A stretch of DNA of 64,000 nucleotides from the NCBI GenBank assembly GCA_033239125.1, contig BSWB01000008.1:16460001-16524000 (forward strand). Direction: 5' to 3'. Below, one piece after another: positions 11,195 through 22,416 of this stretch (position 1 is the stretch's first letter; every line of letters starts with the position of its first letter). The stretch is from Fagopyrum homotropicum. Its lineage: Eukaryota > Streptophyta > Magnoliopsida > Caryophyllales > Polygonaceae. The position numbers and the translations under genes were made by a program. The notes beneath the pieces are model-generated. The model saw only the letters and a list, made by a program, of their open reading frames with translations, made no database searches and was not told where the DNA came from.

Positions 11195-13250
11195 CTACGC
11201 TAGATCTCTTTGCAACTGAGGTTGAACCGACAGTCGTGCAATCAGCTTTTCTCGAGGTGTCTTCTTGCTAAGGGCGTCGGCAACAACATTCGTCTTCCTG
11301 GGATGATATAGGATCTCAAGGTCAAAATCCTTGATCAGCTCAAGCCATCTCCTTTGGAGGTTATTCAATTTCCGCTGCGTAAAAATATACTTTAGACTCT
11401 TATGGTATGTGAAGATCTGACATGTAACTCCGTACAAGTAATGCCTCCAGATCTTCAAGGCATGAACTACTGCAGCCAACTCTAAGTCATGAGTCGGGTA
11501 GTTCTCCTTATACGTCTTCAGTTGTCTAGACGCATAGGCAATCACTCTATCCTGCTGCATCAGAACACATCCCAAGCCTAGCTTGGATGCGTCACTGTAA
11601 ACAACAAAATCATCTGTGCCCTCCGGCTATGCTAAGATAGGAGAGGAAGTCAATCTCCTCTTCAGCTCCTCAAAAGTCTGAGTACACGGCTCGGCCCATA
11701 CAAAGTGGGTAGTCTTCCTCAACAGACTAGTAAGTGGTCGGGCAATCACCGAAAACCCTTCCACAAATTTACGGTAATATCCGATTAAGCCATGGAATCT
11801 ACACACTTCCTTGACATTCGTCGATCGGAATCGTCCATGCTACAATAGTCTCAATCTTCACCGGATCAACCTTGATCCCTTCGGCGGAAACCACATGACC
11901 TAGAAAGGCCACCTCAAACATCCAGAACTCACACTTAGGGAGCCTAACATACAACTCTCTATCCTGCAAGACCCGCAAAAATGTCCTCAAGTGTCTTGCG
12001 TGTTCCTCTCTACTACGAGAGTACACTAGAATATCGTCAATGAAGATCATAACAAACTGATCCAGGAAGTCGATGAAGATGCCATTCATCAACTCCATAA
12101 AGACGGTGGGCGCATTCGTGAGCCCGAATGGCATCACTACAAACTCGTAGTGACCATATATAGTCTGAAATGCCATCTTATGTATATCGTGCTCTCTCAC
12201 CTTCAGCTGGTGATATCCGAGCGCAAGTCAATCCTGGAGAACACATAAGCTCAATGTAGTTGATCCATCAAATCATCAATACGGGGTAGCGGGTACATGT
12301 TCTTGATGGTCACCTTGTTCAACTCTCTATAGTCGATACACAACCTCAACGATCCGTCCTTCTTCCGCACGAGAGGACATGTGCACCCCAGGGGATATGC
12401 TAGGGCATATGAAGCCCTTCTCAACGAACTTCTCGAGTTGCTTCTTCAGCTCTAATAGCTCGATAGGCGTCATACGATATGAGGCCTTCGAGATCGGTCT
12501 TGTCCCCGGCTCCAACTCTAACTCTATACCGAAATCCACGCTCCGCTACGTCGGTAAGCTGGATGGCTCGTCAAAAATGTCAGTGAACTCGCACACGATG
12601 AGAATATTCTGTAAAGTTGGACGCTCACCCTCCTTCATGGCATAACACCAGAAGGCCTCACAACCCTGTGCAATCAGCCTCGCCGTTCGGACTACGCTAA
12701 TAATCATACCAGATTTCCCAAGATCCCAACCTCAGAAAACCTCAACTGGACCCATCGCGGTAGTGACCGACACGGTCGGCCTACCAATATCAAGAACTGT
12801 ACCATGACGGTTCATCCAATCCATCCCCAAAATGACTTCCTCATGTTCTAATTACATGACAAAGAAGTCTACAAGCAATATACGAGTCCCTAAACGAATG
12901 GAACAATCGCGTATCTCGCGGGTACCTCTGACCATATTACCATCGGGTAACCCTATAATAAAGGGTATCCCCTCTATCGTATCTAAGGCCAAACGCTCAA
13001 CACATGCATCGTAAATAAATGAGTGCGTAGCACCCGTATCAAAAAGAATTCTAACACATAAACCATTAATACAAATGGTACCTGTAGCGTCTGACGCTGG
13101 CGGCTCCTCAGTACTCCGCAACTCAAAAACTCGAGTATGTGCTCCTCTAGCCTCCGCGGTACCTCCACCACGGCCTCTACCTCTACTCGGCCCTAGTGCA
13201 ATTACCTGAGTAGCGACTGATTTGGGGCTCGCTGCTGCTGCCCCTGATAT
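11195..13250 (-). pseudogene. Tekay-1 protease, RT and RNase H, broken
   Basis: Going down the minus strand: an aspartic protease with DTGATHSF (about 13040), an RT N-terminal part (12539-12327), an RT core with MPFGLTNAP and the active site FIDD (about 12060-12040), and an RNase H with IAYASRQLK, THDLELAAVV and HPRKTNVVADALS (11575-11195). Several frameshifts and stops separate these blocks, for example between 12327 and 12200 and between 11799 and 11575. Typical of an old, inactive Gypsy pol. Confidence 0.88.
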
Positions 13251-13289
13251 AAAGACGTCCTCAAACAGCCCCCAACAACACTGGTAGGG

Positions 13290-14489
13290 GAAGAACCCTA
13301 CTGAAATGTCGACTTGCCCTGACGGCAATAAACAACTCGATGACCTGGCTTGCCACAAGACAAGCATATCACTAGCGGTCGTGGGCACTCGGGCCTCATA
13401 TGTCCAAAATCTCCACAGTTGAAGCACTTCCGTCCCCTCTCTATAACCTGTGCAGTGGACAGATAACTCTGGCGTCTCTGGCTCCGCCCTGAACCTGACG
13501 CTCCAGCACCACCACTGGTTTGGCCCGTCCTCTGCCTCTTCTCAAACCCGCCAGTTTGATAAGCTCTTCTATGCCCAGCTCCCTCCCGCTCATAAGCCGA
13601 AGCTCTGTCCTGATAATTAGTGAGGGAATCATAGTGGAAACCCGCCATATAGGAACGGGAACTCTCCCTTAGTCGGCGGGAGAACAGGTAGACATACTGG
13701 TCCTTTGGAGGTACAGCTGAACCTAGTAACACAAACTCCTCTTGGAACTTCTCTATTGCCTCGGATATAGGAATGTCCTCAAAACCAGCCTCAACAAAAT
13801 CTTGTAGTTTCTCCCTCCTCAATGAGGCAGGGCAGAAACGCTCTCTAAACATGCTCCTCATCTGATCATAGCTGGTGGCTCAACTCCACATGGTCCTCCA
13901 GCACTATTAGGCTAAGTCACGGAATAGAGTTTGTACTAACTCTATCCGTCTATCCTCTGGACATCTTGTAGACTCAAGAATAGATGCCACATGTTCAATC
14001 CATAGCTCGACCTCCAAGTCCACCTTTCCAGTGAAAGGGGGTACTCTTATCTAGTGAAAAGCCTTCAAACAAGAATCAGGTCATGGTCCTCTAGGCTCCT
14101 CTTGGGCCCTAACAGTCTCAACAACTTGTGTCGGTATGACAGACACCTGTGTAGCTCCATGGGATCTCAAATGATCCCTCATGTGTTGGTAAATTCGGGA
14201 CTCGTCTACCTGCCTTGGCAACCTCCTTAACTCAACGAATGTAAGCGCGGAACTTTGGTCCTCTCATCGAGACATGATCTGAGTCGTCAAACTATACTGG
14301 CTAAGGTCTCTGCCTCGTTGCCATCCCGTCCCCAGTCTCAAGAACGACACTCTCAGCAATCTCCTCGTGCTCATCCTCCGCTGCAGGCGGACCATCAATG
14401 GGAACCTGTCCCTGACCTATCACTACCGGAGGAAGAGGGGGTATACCTCTACCTCGCCCTACTACAGATGTTGCTCTAGTCCTAGCCAT
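13290..14489 (-). pseudogene. Tekay-1 gag with two zinc knuckles, broken
   Basis: The gag frame opens at 14489 (MARTRAT..., Gly/Arg- and Pro-rich), breaks near 14300 and resumes at 13861. The capsid region keeps MRSMFRERF and ASAYEREG. Near its end lie two CCHC knuckles, CFNCGDFGHMRPEC and CLSCGKPGHRVVYC, which in this family bind genomic RNA. The frame overlaps the protease frame around 13298-13427. Confidence 0.85.
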
Positions 14490-14749
14490 TTGCGGTATAC
14501 ATATCTATCGTATAAGAATAACTAATATCATATACACATAACAAGTTCACATATATAAGCAGTCTAGTTTTATATATATATACTGTTGAGAAACATGGAA
14601 GGAGTGATGACTTCCCGTAAACTATATCCCAAATCGACTGTGAACAGGGTTTAAAACTGCTTTTGAAAACTCAGACCCCTTTCGGGTTTTGTTTATTTTA
14701 TCTATTCAACCTTTATCGCAGATTGCAAGTGCCATTGTTGTCAATCTAA

Positions 14750-14762
14750 GGCTTTGATACCA
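14750..14762 (-). other. Tekay-1 primer binding site (initiator Met tRNA)
   Basis: The minus strand reads TGGTATCAAAGCC, one mismatch from the usual TGGTATCAGAGCC complementary to initiator tRNA-Met. It sits 4 nt downstream of the LTR end (ATTACA, 14767). This fixes element orientation and LTR boundary. Confidence 0.85.
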
Positions 14763-14766
14763 ACTT

Positions 14767-15615
14767 TGTAATACCCCAAGTCCGCAAGACTCGGAATGTT
14801 TTTGGGTTAGGGCCTCACAATGGGTCCTTACCCTAGCCTGACAACAAGTTCACTGGATCTTACAACAAGGCACAAATAAATACAAAACAACCTTTATAAA
14901 ATATGAAGATCTGATATCACAATATATACAAAACCCCACATTTGAGTATATAACATCCATAACGTATACAACATAACCCAAAAATCCCAACATCCTAGGT
15001 GTACGGAAGTCCTCGGATGGTCACTCCTCCAGATCACTCTGCAGTCTTCCTAACATGCAAAGGATCTACAATGCGGTATGAAACCGTTAGCTAACAATTC
15101 ATATATAAGATAATGCATAAGCACACACATTAGAATACTGTAAACACCAAACATGCTATCACACATTTACCCGTTTAATTATCTTTATAACGTTATACAC
15201 TCAAACCAAATTTATAAATGTGACATGAGAAGTATATCATTCTCACCTCTAGGAACAATATCCATCCTGGAGTGGCATCCGGCACACGTCCCCGTAGGCC
15301 ATATGAAATGGGGAGGTGACGTATCCGGTCCATATACCAAGTATGGCATGACCACAAAGAACCTCTCAGACTCCCTCAGGATGAAAGAGAAAACTTATCG
15401 CTGCCACTACAAGGGGGCTAATCATACGTCGGTAATAATCAACATCGCTATAAAGCATATAACAATCACCACTCATGCATACATCCAATATAGGAATGCA
15501 GCTAAGTAAGTCCCAAGGACTTACCTGTATCCAAGTAACCTCAGCTATCAATCAACCTCTCAAATTCCCGTAGAAAAATACTCCACGCCTGATAAATCAA
15601 GGCACGTATATCAAC
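14767..15615 (-). mobile_element. Tekay-1 5' LTR, 3' part only
   Basis: The LTR terminus (TGTAATACCCC on the plus strand) begins at 14767. About 850 bp remain, against 2-3 kb in the related LTRs at 26266 and 40358. It keeps the family blocks CGGTATGAAACCGTTAG (from 15074) and the donor hairpin at 15506-15524. The region upstream of it, including the promoter, is deleted. Confidence 0.8.
15506..15524 (-). promoter_or_regulatory. LTR donor hairpin, Tekay-1
   Basis: Perfect inverted repeat GTAAGTCC-CAA-GGACTTAC (plus strand). In LTR sense it is preceded by CAG, giving a CAG|GTAAGT splice-donor consensus. Present in the same relative place in the other Tekay-type LTRs. Function inferred only. 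Confidence 0.5.
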
Positions 15616-15617
15616 AA

Positions 15618-15986
15618 CTATCCAACAATATTGACATTGCGATCAAAGGCCTTCAATTGTGTAAAATACTCTTTGTTTCTCAATATGGCGTGCATTGTGG
15701 CACTGTCTATGAGACACTGCTCTTTCCCATCGAATCTTGCTTTATACGATTCCATGCATTCTATAAAGAAACAACAAGAGAAAGTCAAGATATAAAAAGG
15801 CTTCATATATTACATTAGTATCATCATATTTCACAAAGTCATTTTTAAATGGTTATAATACAATGGAAATGACATTAGATCATATTATACAATATTATAC
15901 ATTAGAGTGGAATTCATTAAACATTATTTTACTTTAGGCAAGACCAACATCATTCTCATAGTTGAGAAAATCCTCGACGTTTACGC
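15618..15986 (-). pseudogene. Copia-1 gag-protease linker and aspartic protease fragment
   Basis: On the minus strand, 15806-15618 encodes YKARFDGKEQCLIDSATMH, the Copia protease start in which the family has CL.DSATTHTI, followed by NKEYFTQL. Upstream (15986-15900) lies an Asp/Glu-rich linker with DFLNYENDVG. When the hAT at 15987-21109 and one target-duplication copy are left out, the linker frame runs on without a stop into 21117-21110, which supports the insertion model. The piece is cut at 15618 by Tekay-1. Confidence 0.75.
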
Positions 15987-16081
15987 CAGTGGCGGATCTA
16001 GGGGTGGGCTCGACTGAGCCGTCGCCCACCCCACCCCAATTTTTTTTATTAGTAGTACTCTTTAAAAAAATTATCTATTCC

Positions 16082-16089
16082 TATAAATA
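16082..16089 (+). promoter_or_regulatory. TATA box of the hAT element
   Basis: TATAAATA followed by a 270-nt leader that ends at a GTATGC donor (16363). A TTTACAG acceptor (18445-18451) sits 7 nt before the transposase ATG at 18459, so a leader intron of 16363-18451 is likely. Confidence 0.5.
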
Positions 16090-16457
16090 GAGGTTTTCGA
16101 AAGATTAAAACCTCGTACACTGCTTTCCTATACCTATCTCTCTCATACAATCTGAATAGCCGTTCGGCCCGTACTGCCGTGCACTGTGCCTCTACAATTC
16201 CTGCAAATATTGGAATAGGATAGCCGTGCAGACTCTGTAGTGCAGGCACTGCAACCCTACAATTACAAAAGGAATTGCTTCCTAGTTCTTGCAATCCTGC
16301 AAAGACTGTGCAACATTAGGCCCTTAGACCTTAGTGTTGTCCTTTCAATTCGTTTCAATTTGGTATGCTTTATATATATTTATATTGTATTTATCCTTAC
16401 TTTATTCAATTAAATGTTTATTTAGTTTATTTAATTATTGTTTAGTATAGTAATAAT

Positions 16458-17100
16458 GGTAAATGTTCAGGTACGGTCGCTTTATTGCGGTACGGTCGTA
16501 CGGCCGTATGACAGGGCGACACGTGTCCCGAAAAAAAATTTTTTTTTTTTTTTTTTTCCGGAAACTAATGAAAATTTATTTGAACTACCATGTTATAATT
16601 TATGCACTATTATCCTATAAACTTTGAACTATTCCCATATAATCCATGAACTATTACTTTTTAATATAATCCATTAACTATTCTATTATAATTCATGAAC
16701 TATCCCATAATAAGTTTTGAACTATTACTTTCACTCCTTTATAAATTTTTGCACTTTAAACTATTCTATTATAATTCATGAACTATTCTATTATAATTCA
16801 TGAACTATCCCATAATAAGTTTTGAACTATTACTTTCACTCCTTTATAAATTTTGCACTATGAACTATTCTATTATAATTCATGAACTATTCTATTATAA
16901 TTCATGAACTATCCTTTTAGAAGTTATGAACTATTACTTAATAAGTTTTGAACTATTACTTTCAATCCTTTATAAATTTTACACTATGAACTATTCTATT
17001 ATAATTCATGAACTATCCTTTTATAAGTTATGAACTATTCCATAATAAGTTTTGAACTATTAATTTTACTCGTTTAAAAAAAAAAAAAAACTCGTTCAGG

Positions 17101-17166
<66 letters not shown>

Positions 17167-17240
17167 TTCGGGACACGTGTCGGCCGTACAGACGGCCGCA
17201 CGGCCTTACCGGAATAATGGGCCTTACTTGAATAACACCC
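16458..17240. mobile_element. Mutator-type MITE nested in the hAT (783 bp)
   Basis: Long inverted termini of about 75 bp. Both arms contain ACACGTGTCCCG, CGGCCGT and a TTCA(G/A)GTA(C/A)GG end. They are flanked by identical 10-bp sequences TAGTAATAAT (16448-16457 and 17241-17250), in keeping with the 9-10 bp target duplication of Mutator-like elements. The interior has A/T homopolymers, many copies of a TGAACTATT-type unit (about 16577-17060) and a long AT dinucleotide run. No coding capacity. It lies in the probable leader intron of the hAT. Confidence 0.85.
17109..17158. repeat. (AT)n microsatellite, ~25 units
   Basis: A pure AT dinucleotide run inside the Mutator-type MITE, next to A-rich and T-rich homopolymers. 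Confidence 0.95.
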
Positions 17241-17268
17241 TAGTAATAATCTATAAATTATATATATA

Positions 17269-17300
17269 CTAGAAAATCATACCCGTGCTACGCACGGGAC
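17269..17300 (-). mobile_element. Helitron-like 3' terminus
   Basis: On the minus strand the sequence is CCCGTGC-GTA-GCACGGG followed by 8 nt and CTAG, then T. This is the layout of plant Helitron 3' ends: a GC-rich hairpin near the end, CTRR terminus, insertion before T. The body would extend to higher coordinates within the hAT leader intron (17270-18450), which is AT-rich and without coding sequence. I could not place a 5' TC end, and no Rep/helicase is present, so it would be non-autonomous. Confidence 0.55.
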
Positions 17301-18458
17301 TACTAATATTAGTTTATTGTATTTTATATCCAATGTTCTTTTATTTTGTAAATTTAGTGATTAATATAAGTTCATTAGTTATATTTATTATTATTAAATT
17401 ATTATAATATGAGTTATTTTGAGTTATTTATTTTCAAACTTACTAATATCTATAATATTACATTTTATATCTATAAATTGTTTTCTAATTGTCTATTTTA
17501 CATTTGAATTTTTTCAAAGCTTACTATTATATAAAGTTTGTTCTATTTTCAAGGTGAGTTGTCTTTTAAAATGAATATAATTTCAAATAAAAAGCAAAAT
17601 AAAAGTGAAATCCCTAATTCTAGATTCAGAATGTCAAATGTGTCATCCTGTATCACATAAAAAAACAAATTTAACCATTCACCCTAACTCACACACAATA
17701 AATTACAAAGTCACGGCATTTTCCATAAAGTCGATAAGGATTGAGTTGGACAAGTTTATAAATTATTTTTTTGGATAAAAATATTAATGGTTTAGATCAT
17801 TTAATGCTCTAAATCCTATTTTATATGTAGAATTTATCACTATTTTATTTTATTATGTTTCTTAATAACTTTTTATTTTTAACAAATAAATATGACAATA
17901 TTAAATAAGAGTTCTTGATAAGAAAATTTCTTATTTAACATGTAGATAAATATTATATCACTATAACTTTTAATCTCTCATAAAATTGAACCAAATAAAT
18001 GTGTCAATATTAAAAATAAAAGCATTTATTAAGCAAACTACTTATTTTATGTAGATGATAATATTTAAAACCTACAATAAAATTTTACTTAATAAATATT
18101 TAAATATGACTGCATTAAATGAGAACATTTAGTTCTCTAAAACCCAACTTTACATGTAGATAGAGATTAAATATATAATTAATGATCTTATTAATTTATT
18201 TTATTTAATTAAGTGTTTAGTATTTACTTTTTCTAAATATATAGTTTCATCCTCTTATTTTATTGTTTTAATTAGTGTTTTATATTTTTTGTCTTTAATA
18301 TATGATAAAATTTTATAGTGTCTACTAATTGTTTAACAAATTGTAGTTTTATAAATTAACAATTAAAAATTTAATTATTAAATTAATGTCGATGAACTTA
18401 TTATGTTAATTTATTGGAGAATGACCGCAATTGTTCTATATTTTTTTACAGATTAATT
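17300..18458. other. AT-rich non-coding part of the hAT
   Basis: No reading frame. It may hold the body of a non-autonomous Helitron whose end is at 17269. The rest is probably leader-intron sequence of the hAT. Confidence 0.5.
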
Positions 18459-20969
18459 ATGTCTTCACAACCACAAAAGAAAAAAGTGAAGTCCACATTG
18501 TATTCTTTCTTCAAACCCAAAGAATCAACTCCGGTACATGAAAATCAGCAGTCTCCTCCTGTTGATAATCAAGTAAGTCAACCCTCTACTACTCCGGATG
18601 AAATCGACCAGTCTCCTCTTTCTGATATATCTTTTGAGCTAGTTCGTGATCCGGGAATAAGAAAAAAATATGTGATTGGCCTCTTGATAAAAGAGACGAG
18701 ATTAGGAGAAAGTATTTGATGCATGGACCGTATCAACCAAAACTTGCAAAGTATGAGGTTAACGATTCTCGTCGTTTTCAATATAGTTGGTTTGAGGAAT
18801 TTAATTGGTTAGAGTATTCACCTACTACACATATGTGTTATTGCTTTCCATACTTTCTTTTTGCGGACAATACAAATTCTTCTTCTTCTTTAGTGAACGG
18901 TGGGTTTAACAAATGTAAGAGAGTTCATCAAGGAGCCGAATGTGTATTTTTAAAACATGTTGGAAAATCAACATCTCCTCATTACAAATGTGTTGTATAT
19001 GCTGAATCTTTGATGAAGCCAGCTGGTCATATCGATACGGTAATGCAGAGGGTGAGTAGAGTAGAAGTGATAAAAAACCGATTGAGACTTAAAACTACAA
19101 TCATGGTTGTGCAACGATTGACATTGCAGGGTTGTGCTTTTAGGGGTCATAATGAGTCGGAACTTTCTACGAATCGTGGAAATGTAACCGAATGGGTGGA
19201 TTTTTTAGCAAAATGGGTACCAGAAGTCAATGATATTGTACTGAATAATGCACCTGGAAATGCCACATATATTTCTCCTGAAATTCAAAAAGAGGTGTTG
19301 GCAATCATGGCAAGTAAAGTGCGTTATATGATTCGTGAGGAAGTTGGAGATGCATATTTTTCTATACTCGTCGATGAAGCACAAGATGAATCGGGACGGG
19401 AGTAAATGGCTATCATCTTGAGGTTTGTAAACCTCGCTGGTATTTTAACAGAATGTTTTTTTGCTATGAGACGGTATCTAGAGACTTCTTCAGAAACACT
19501 TTATAAAGAGATCTGTAATGTCCTCTCTACTTACAATCTTCAAGTTAACAAATTGAGAGGTCAAGGGTATGATGGTGCTAGTAACATGTCAGGACAATTT
19601 AATGGATTGAAGGCACTATTTCTCAATGATTGTGAATATGCATACTTTGTCCATTGTTTCGCTCATAGATTGCAATTGACGTTAGTGGCTGCTGCAAAGA
19701 AGTGTGATCCAATTTGGAGGTTCTTTTCTTTCTTGGATAATGTTATTAATATTGTCAAGTCGTCTCCTAAACGCAACACAGAGTTACAAGCATTTCATAG
19801 AAGTGAAATTGATGATATGTTAGAAAGTGGAGATTTAGTATCTAGACAAGGAGCTAATCAAGCAACATCCTTACAACGTGCAGGTTTTACTCGTAAAAAC
19901 TCTTATCTTATATATATATATAACAATATTAATATGTTTCTATCAAGATTTAGCTAAACATTTTATATTTTTATAATGTGTAGGATCTACCCGATGGAGT
20001 TCTCATTTTCGGTCTATTGCGAGTGTACTTAAAATGTTTTCTTCAACTTGTAAAGTGCTTGAGAATATAAGTGAGAATGGTCCAAATTTCAAGGCTCGAG
20101 TAGAAGCTAGTGGTGCTCTAGATCAGTTGATGACTTTTGAGTTTGCATTTAGTTTGCACTTAATGATGGAAGTTATGGAAATTACCAACTTTGTTTGTCA
20201 GGTATTTCAACAAGAATCTGTTGACATACTAAGTGCTCTTCAACATCTTTCCACTGCAAAAACACTTCTTCAAGATCTACGTGATGAAGGATGGGAGAAA
20301 TTACTTCAAAAAGTGAAAGAGTTTTGCTTAAAACACGAAGTAGAAGTACCTGACATGAGTAGTAAAGTTGGACGTGGTGCGAAACAAATAACTCTTGAGT
20401 ATCGTTATCCTGTTGAGCATTTTAATCAATCTATAGACTTTCAGTTGTCCGACTTAAACTCGAGGTTTAATAAGACCACTATCAGACTGCTTCAGTTGAG
20501 TGTAGCTCTGGATCCAAAAGATTGTTTTCATTCGTTCAAGGCAGATGATGTCTACAAACTTGCAGTAGAGTTCTATCCTAGAGATTTTGAAGAACATGAA
20601 AGAAATCTTTTGAAGAGTGAGTTGCCCTACTATCGTGCTTTTGTTGTCTCCAATTCAGAGTTTCAAGTACCCACACTTGCAAAATTAATGGAGAAGTTGG
20701 TGGAAACAAAAAAAGATGAGTAGTTCAAAATGATAAGCAAATTGATTCATCTTGTGTTAACTTTACCGGTTTCTACTGCAACTACAGAGAGGGCGTTTTC
20801 AGCAATGAAACATGTGAAGACTGACATCCGTAACAAAATGGCATATGAGTTTCTTGGTGATGCTTTGACGATCTATATTGAAAGAGAATTTGTGAGTAAA
20901 GTTGACATCGATTCGGTTATCGATGATTTTGCTAAGGCAAAAAATCGTCGCGTTTGTTTTACTTTCTAG
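18459..20969 (+). pseudogene. hAT transposase (ZMYM1/TTF-finger, DUF4371 type), decayed
   Basis: Begins MSSQPQKKK at 18459. Domains in order: a TTF-type zinc finger (YSWFEEFNWLEYS...CYCFPYFLF, about 18790-18860), a DUF4371/RNase H-like region with RGHNESE and SILVDEAQDES, the CFAHRLQLTL block (about 19651-19680), and the C-terminal hAT dimerisation domain LPVSTATTERAFSAMK (about 20760-20810). Damage: a frameshift near 18665-18675 in an A-run, an in-frame TAA at 19403-19405 and a TAG at 20721-20723. One intron (19884-19983, GT-AG) keeps the frame across TRWSSHFRS. Homologues are annotated in plants as zinc finger MYM-type protein 1-like. Inactive as it stands. Confidence 0.88.
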
Positions 20970-21156
20970 TTTAAAGTATAATAAATTAATTGTTTAGATA
21001 CTTTATAATATATATATATATATATATATTACAATTATGAAGTTTATATATTTTACGTCTTTCGTTTTGAATTTCGCCCACCCCTAATATTTTTCTGGCT
21101 CCGCCCCTGGTTCACGCTAACGTGAAGAACCCGTAGGTGAATATAAAGGATAAAAA

Positions 21157-22410
21157 TACTCTATAAGGGGGGTTGAATAGAAGGGGGGTTGATGTTGATA
21201 TGAGCTCTTAGTGACACACTTTGATATCAAGGGCTTTGAAAGTGATTTCAAGGGCCTTGACTTTGTAAACCTGCAAAACAAAGTTAGTCACAATAAAGCA
21301 GGATATGGTGCGGAATTGAAAAGATCGACACGAGGATATGTTTACGAAGTTCGGGTCTAAATAGCCTACTCTCCGTCCTAGGGTATAGCCGTAGGATCTA
21401 ACTATCTATTATCAGCTTCAAAGAGTCCTAGATACAACCTAGAAGAAATCTCCTTCTTCTCTCAATGTAGCAAATGCTACGATCTAGCTCCAACTCTTAA
21501 CCTAGATATAATAGCCTAGTTACTTCGCAGAGTAACACACACTCGAGTATAACAAACTTCAGATATACCAATGGATCTCTCGAGTTATCTCTCTTTAAGG
21601 GATAAGGCTTTTGTATAAAGAGAGAAAAAAAAACTCCTTGTATCGAATGAAGATGCTTTGGATCGCTTGAAGACTTTGAATATTTCCGTGTAAGCTTGTG
21701 TATCTTCTTCTTCTTCTTCAATCGACATCTTCATTGATAGTCTTCGATGGAGAAGTCTTCTAGCCGTTGTGAAGATGACCGTTATGAAGGTTTCTTCTTC
21801 TCCATGGAAAACGCCTCTTGGTTGAGATGAGATAACCGTTGTAGATCTTCTTTATCTTCCTCATCTCCTTAAAGCATGTTGATTCTTCTTCTCCGTAATC
21901 TTCTCACGCTGTTGAAGATCTTTGTTTGTTGGGCATCGAGATCTTCAGATTTTGTTGAGATTTGTTGGATGAAGATCTTCGAAATCTGTTGAGAAGAAAT
22001 CTTGCGCTTTTTGTTGAGGATCTTTGCGAGATCCTATTTGAACCGAATCCTTTAGGTCGAGATCTTCTTGTTGAGCGTATCTTGTTAGCCAAATCTTCCT
22101 GGAAGATCTTCTTTGGATTCTTTGTTGATTTGGTTGGTAGAGATTTTAATTCCTTCTAGCCTTTCTGTCCTTTGAAACTTGTTTCAAGGCTTTGGCTCTT
22201 GATCCCTTGAAATGGCTTTCAAGGCCTCCGTGTCTTCTTCAAACTCTAAGCTCATCCCTTGTATCTGGTTTTAAGGCCTCGCTTATCCCTTGTATCTGAT
22301 TTCAAGGCCTCTATCGATCCCTTGAAATGCTTTCCAAGGCATGCGTACATTTTAGACAAACACCAAAACAAACCAAGAAAACTAGACATACAATTGATAT
22401 TTTGTTAGTA
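21157..22410. mobile_element. Unclassified insertion (1.25 kb)
   Basis: It interrupts Copia-1 between gag and the gag-protease linker. It is flanked by TAAAAA (21151-21156 and 22411-22416; ATAAAAA if one more base is counted) and begins TACTCTATAAGGGG and ends TTGTTAGTA, a minimal TACT/AGTA inverted end. Inside are CTTCTT-rich stretches and several lines of the type CCCTTGAAATG-CTTTCAAGGC. It encodes no recognisable protein. An LTR or TRIM-like origin is possible but no TG...CA ends are seen. Confidence 0.45.
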
Positions 22411-22416
22411 TAAAAA

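Larger units (their letters stand above)
11150..15615 (-). mobile_element. Tekay-1: truncated Ty3/Gypsy chromovirus-type element
   Basis: Minus-strand order is partial 5' LTR, primer site, gag, protease, RT, RNase H. The element is cut at about 11150 before integrase and chromodomain, and its LTR is cut at about 15615. It sits between Copia-1 RT (left) and Copia-1 protease (right). The domain style and the TGTAAYACCCC LTR terminus suit the Tekay/Del lineage. No target duplication can be tested because both ends are missing. Confidence 0.85.
15987..21109 (+). mobile_element. hAT transposon with both ends (5.1 kb)
   Basis: Termini are CAGTGGCGGATC at 15987 and, reversed, CAGGGGCGGAGCC at 21109. 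Both lead into a subterminal GGGGTGGGC block shared in opposite orientation. Flanking 8-bp sequences GTTTACGC (15979-15986) and GTTCACGC (21110-21117) match 7 of 8, the hAT target-site size. Inside are a promoter, a probable leader intron holding other transposons, and a decayed transposase on the plus strand. It inserted into the Copia-1 gag-protease linker. Confidence 0.9.

Noticed and set aside
14750..14762. tRNA-like match
   Set aside because: It is a 13-nt complement to a tRNA 3' end next to an LTR, a retrotransposon primer site, and there is no cloverleaf.
16577..17060. Regularly repeated TGAACTATT-type units, considered as a CRISPR-like array
   Set aside because: Repeats are direct and degenerate with no unique spacers; this is plant DNA inside a MITE.
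17269..18450. Complete Helitron annotation
   Set aside because: Only the 3' end is visible. No 5' TC terminus and no Rep/helicase gene could be identified.
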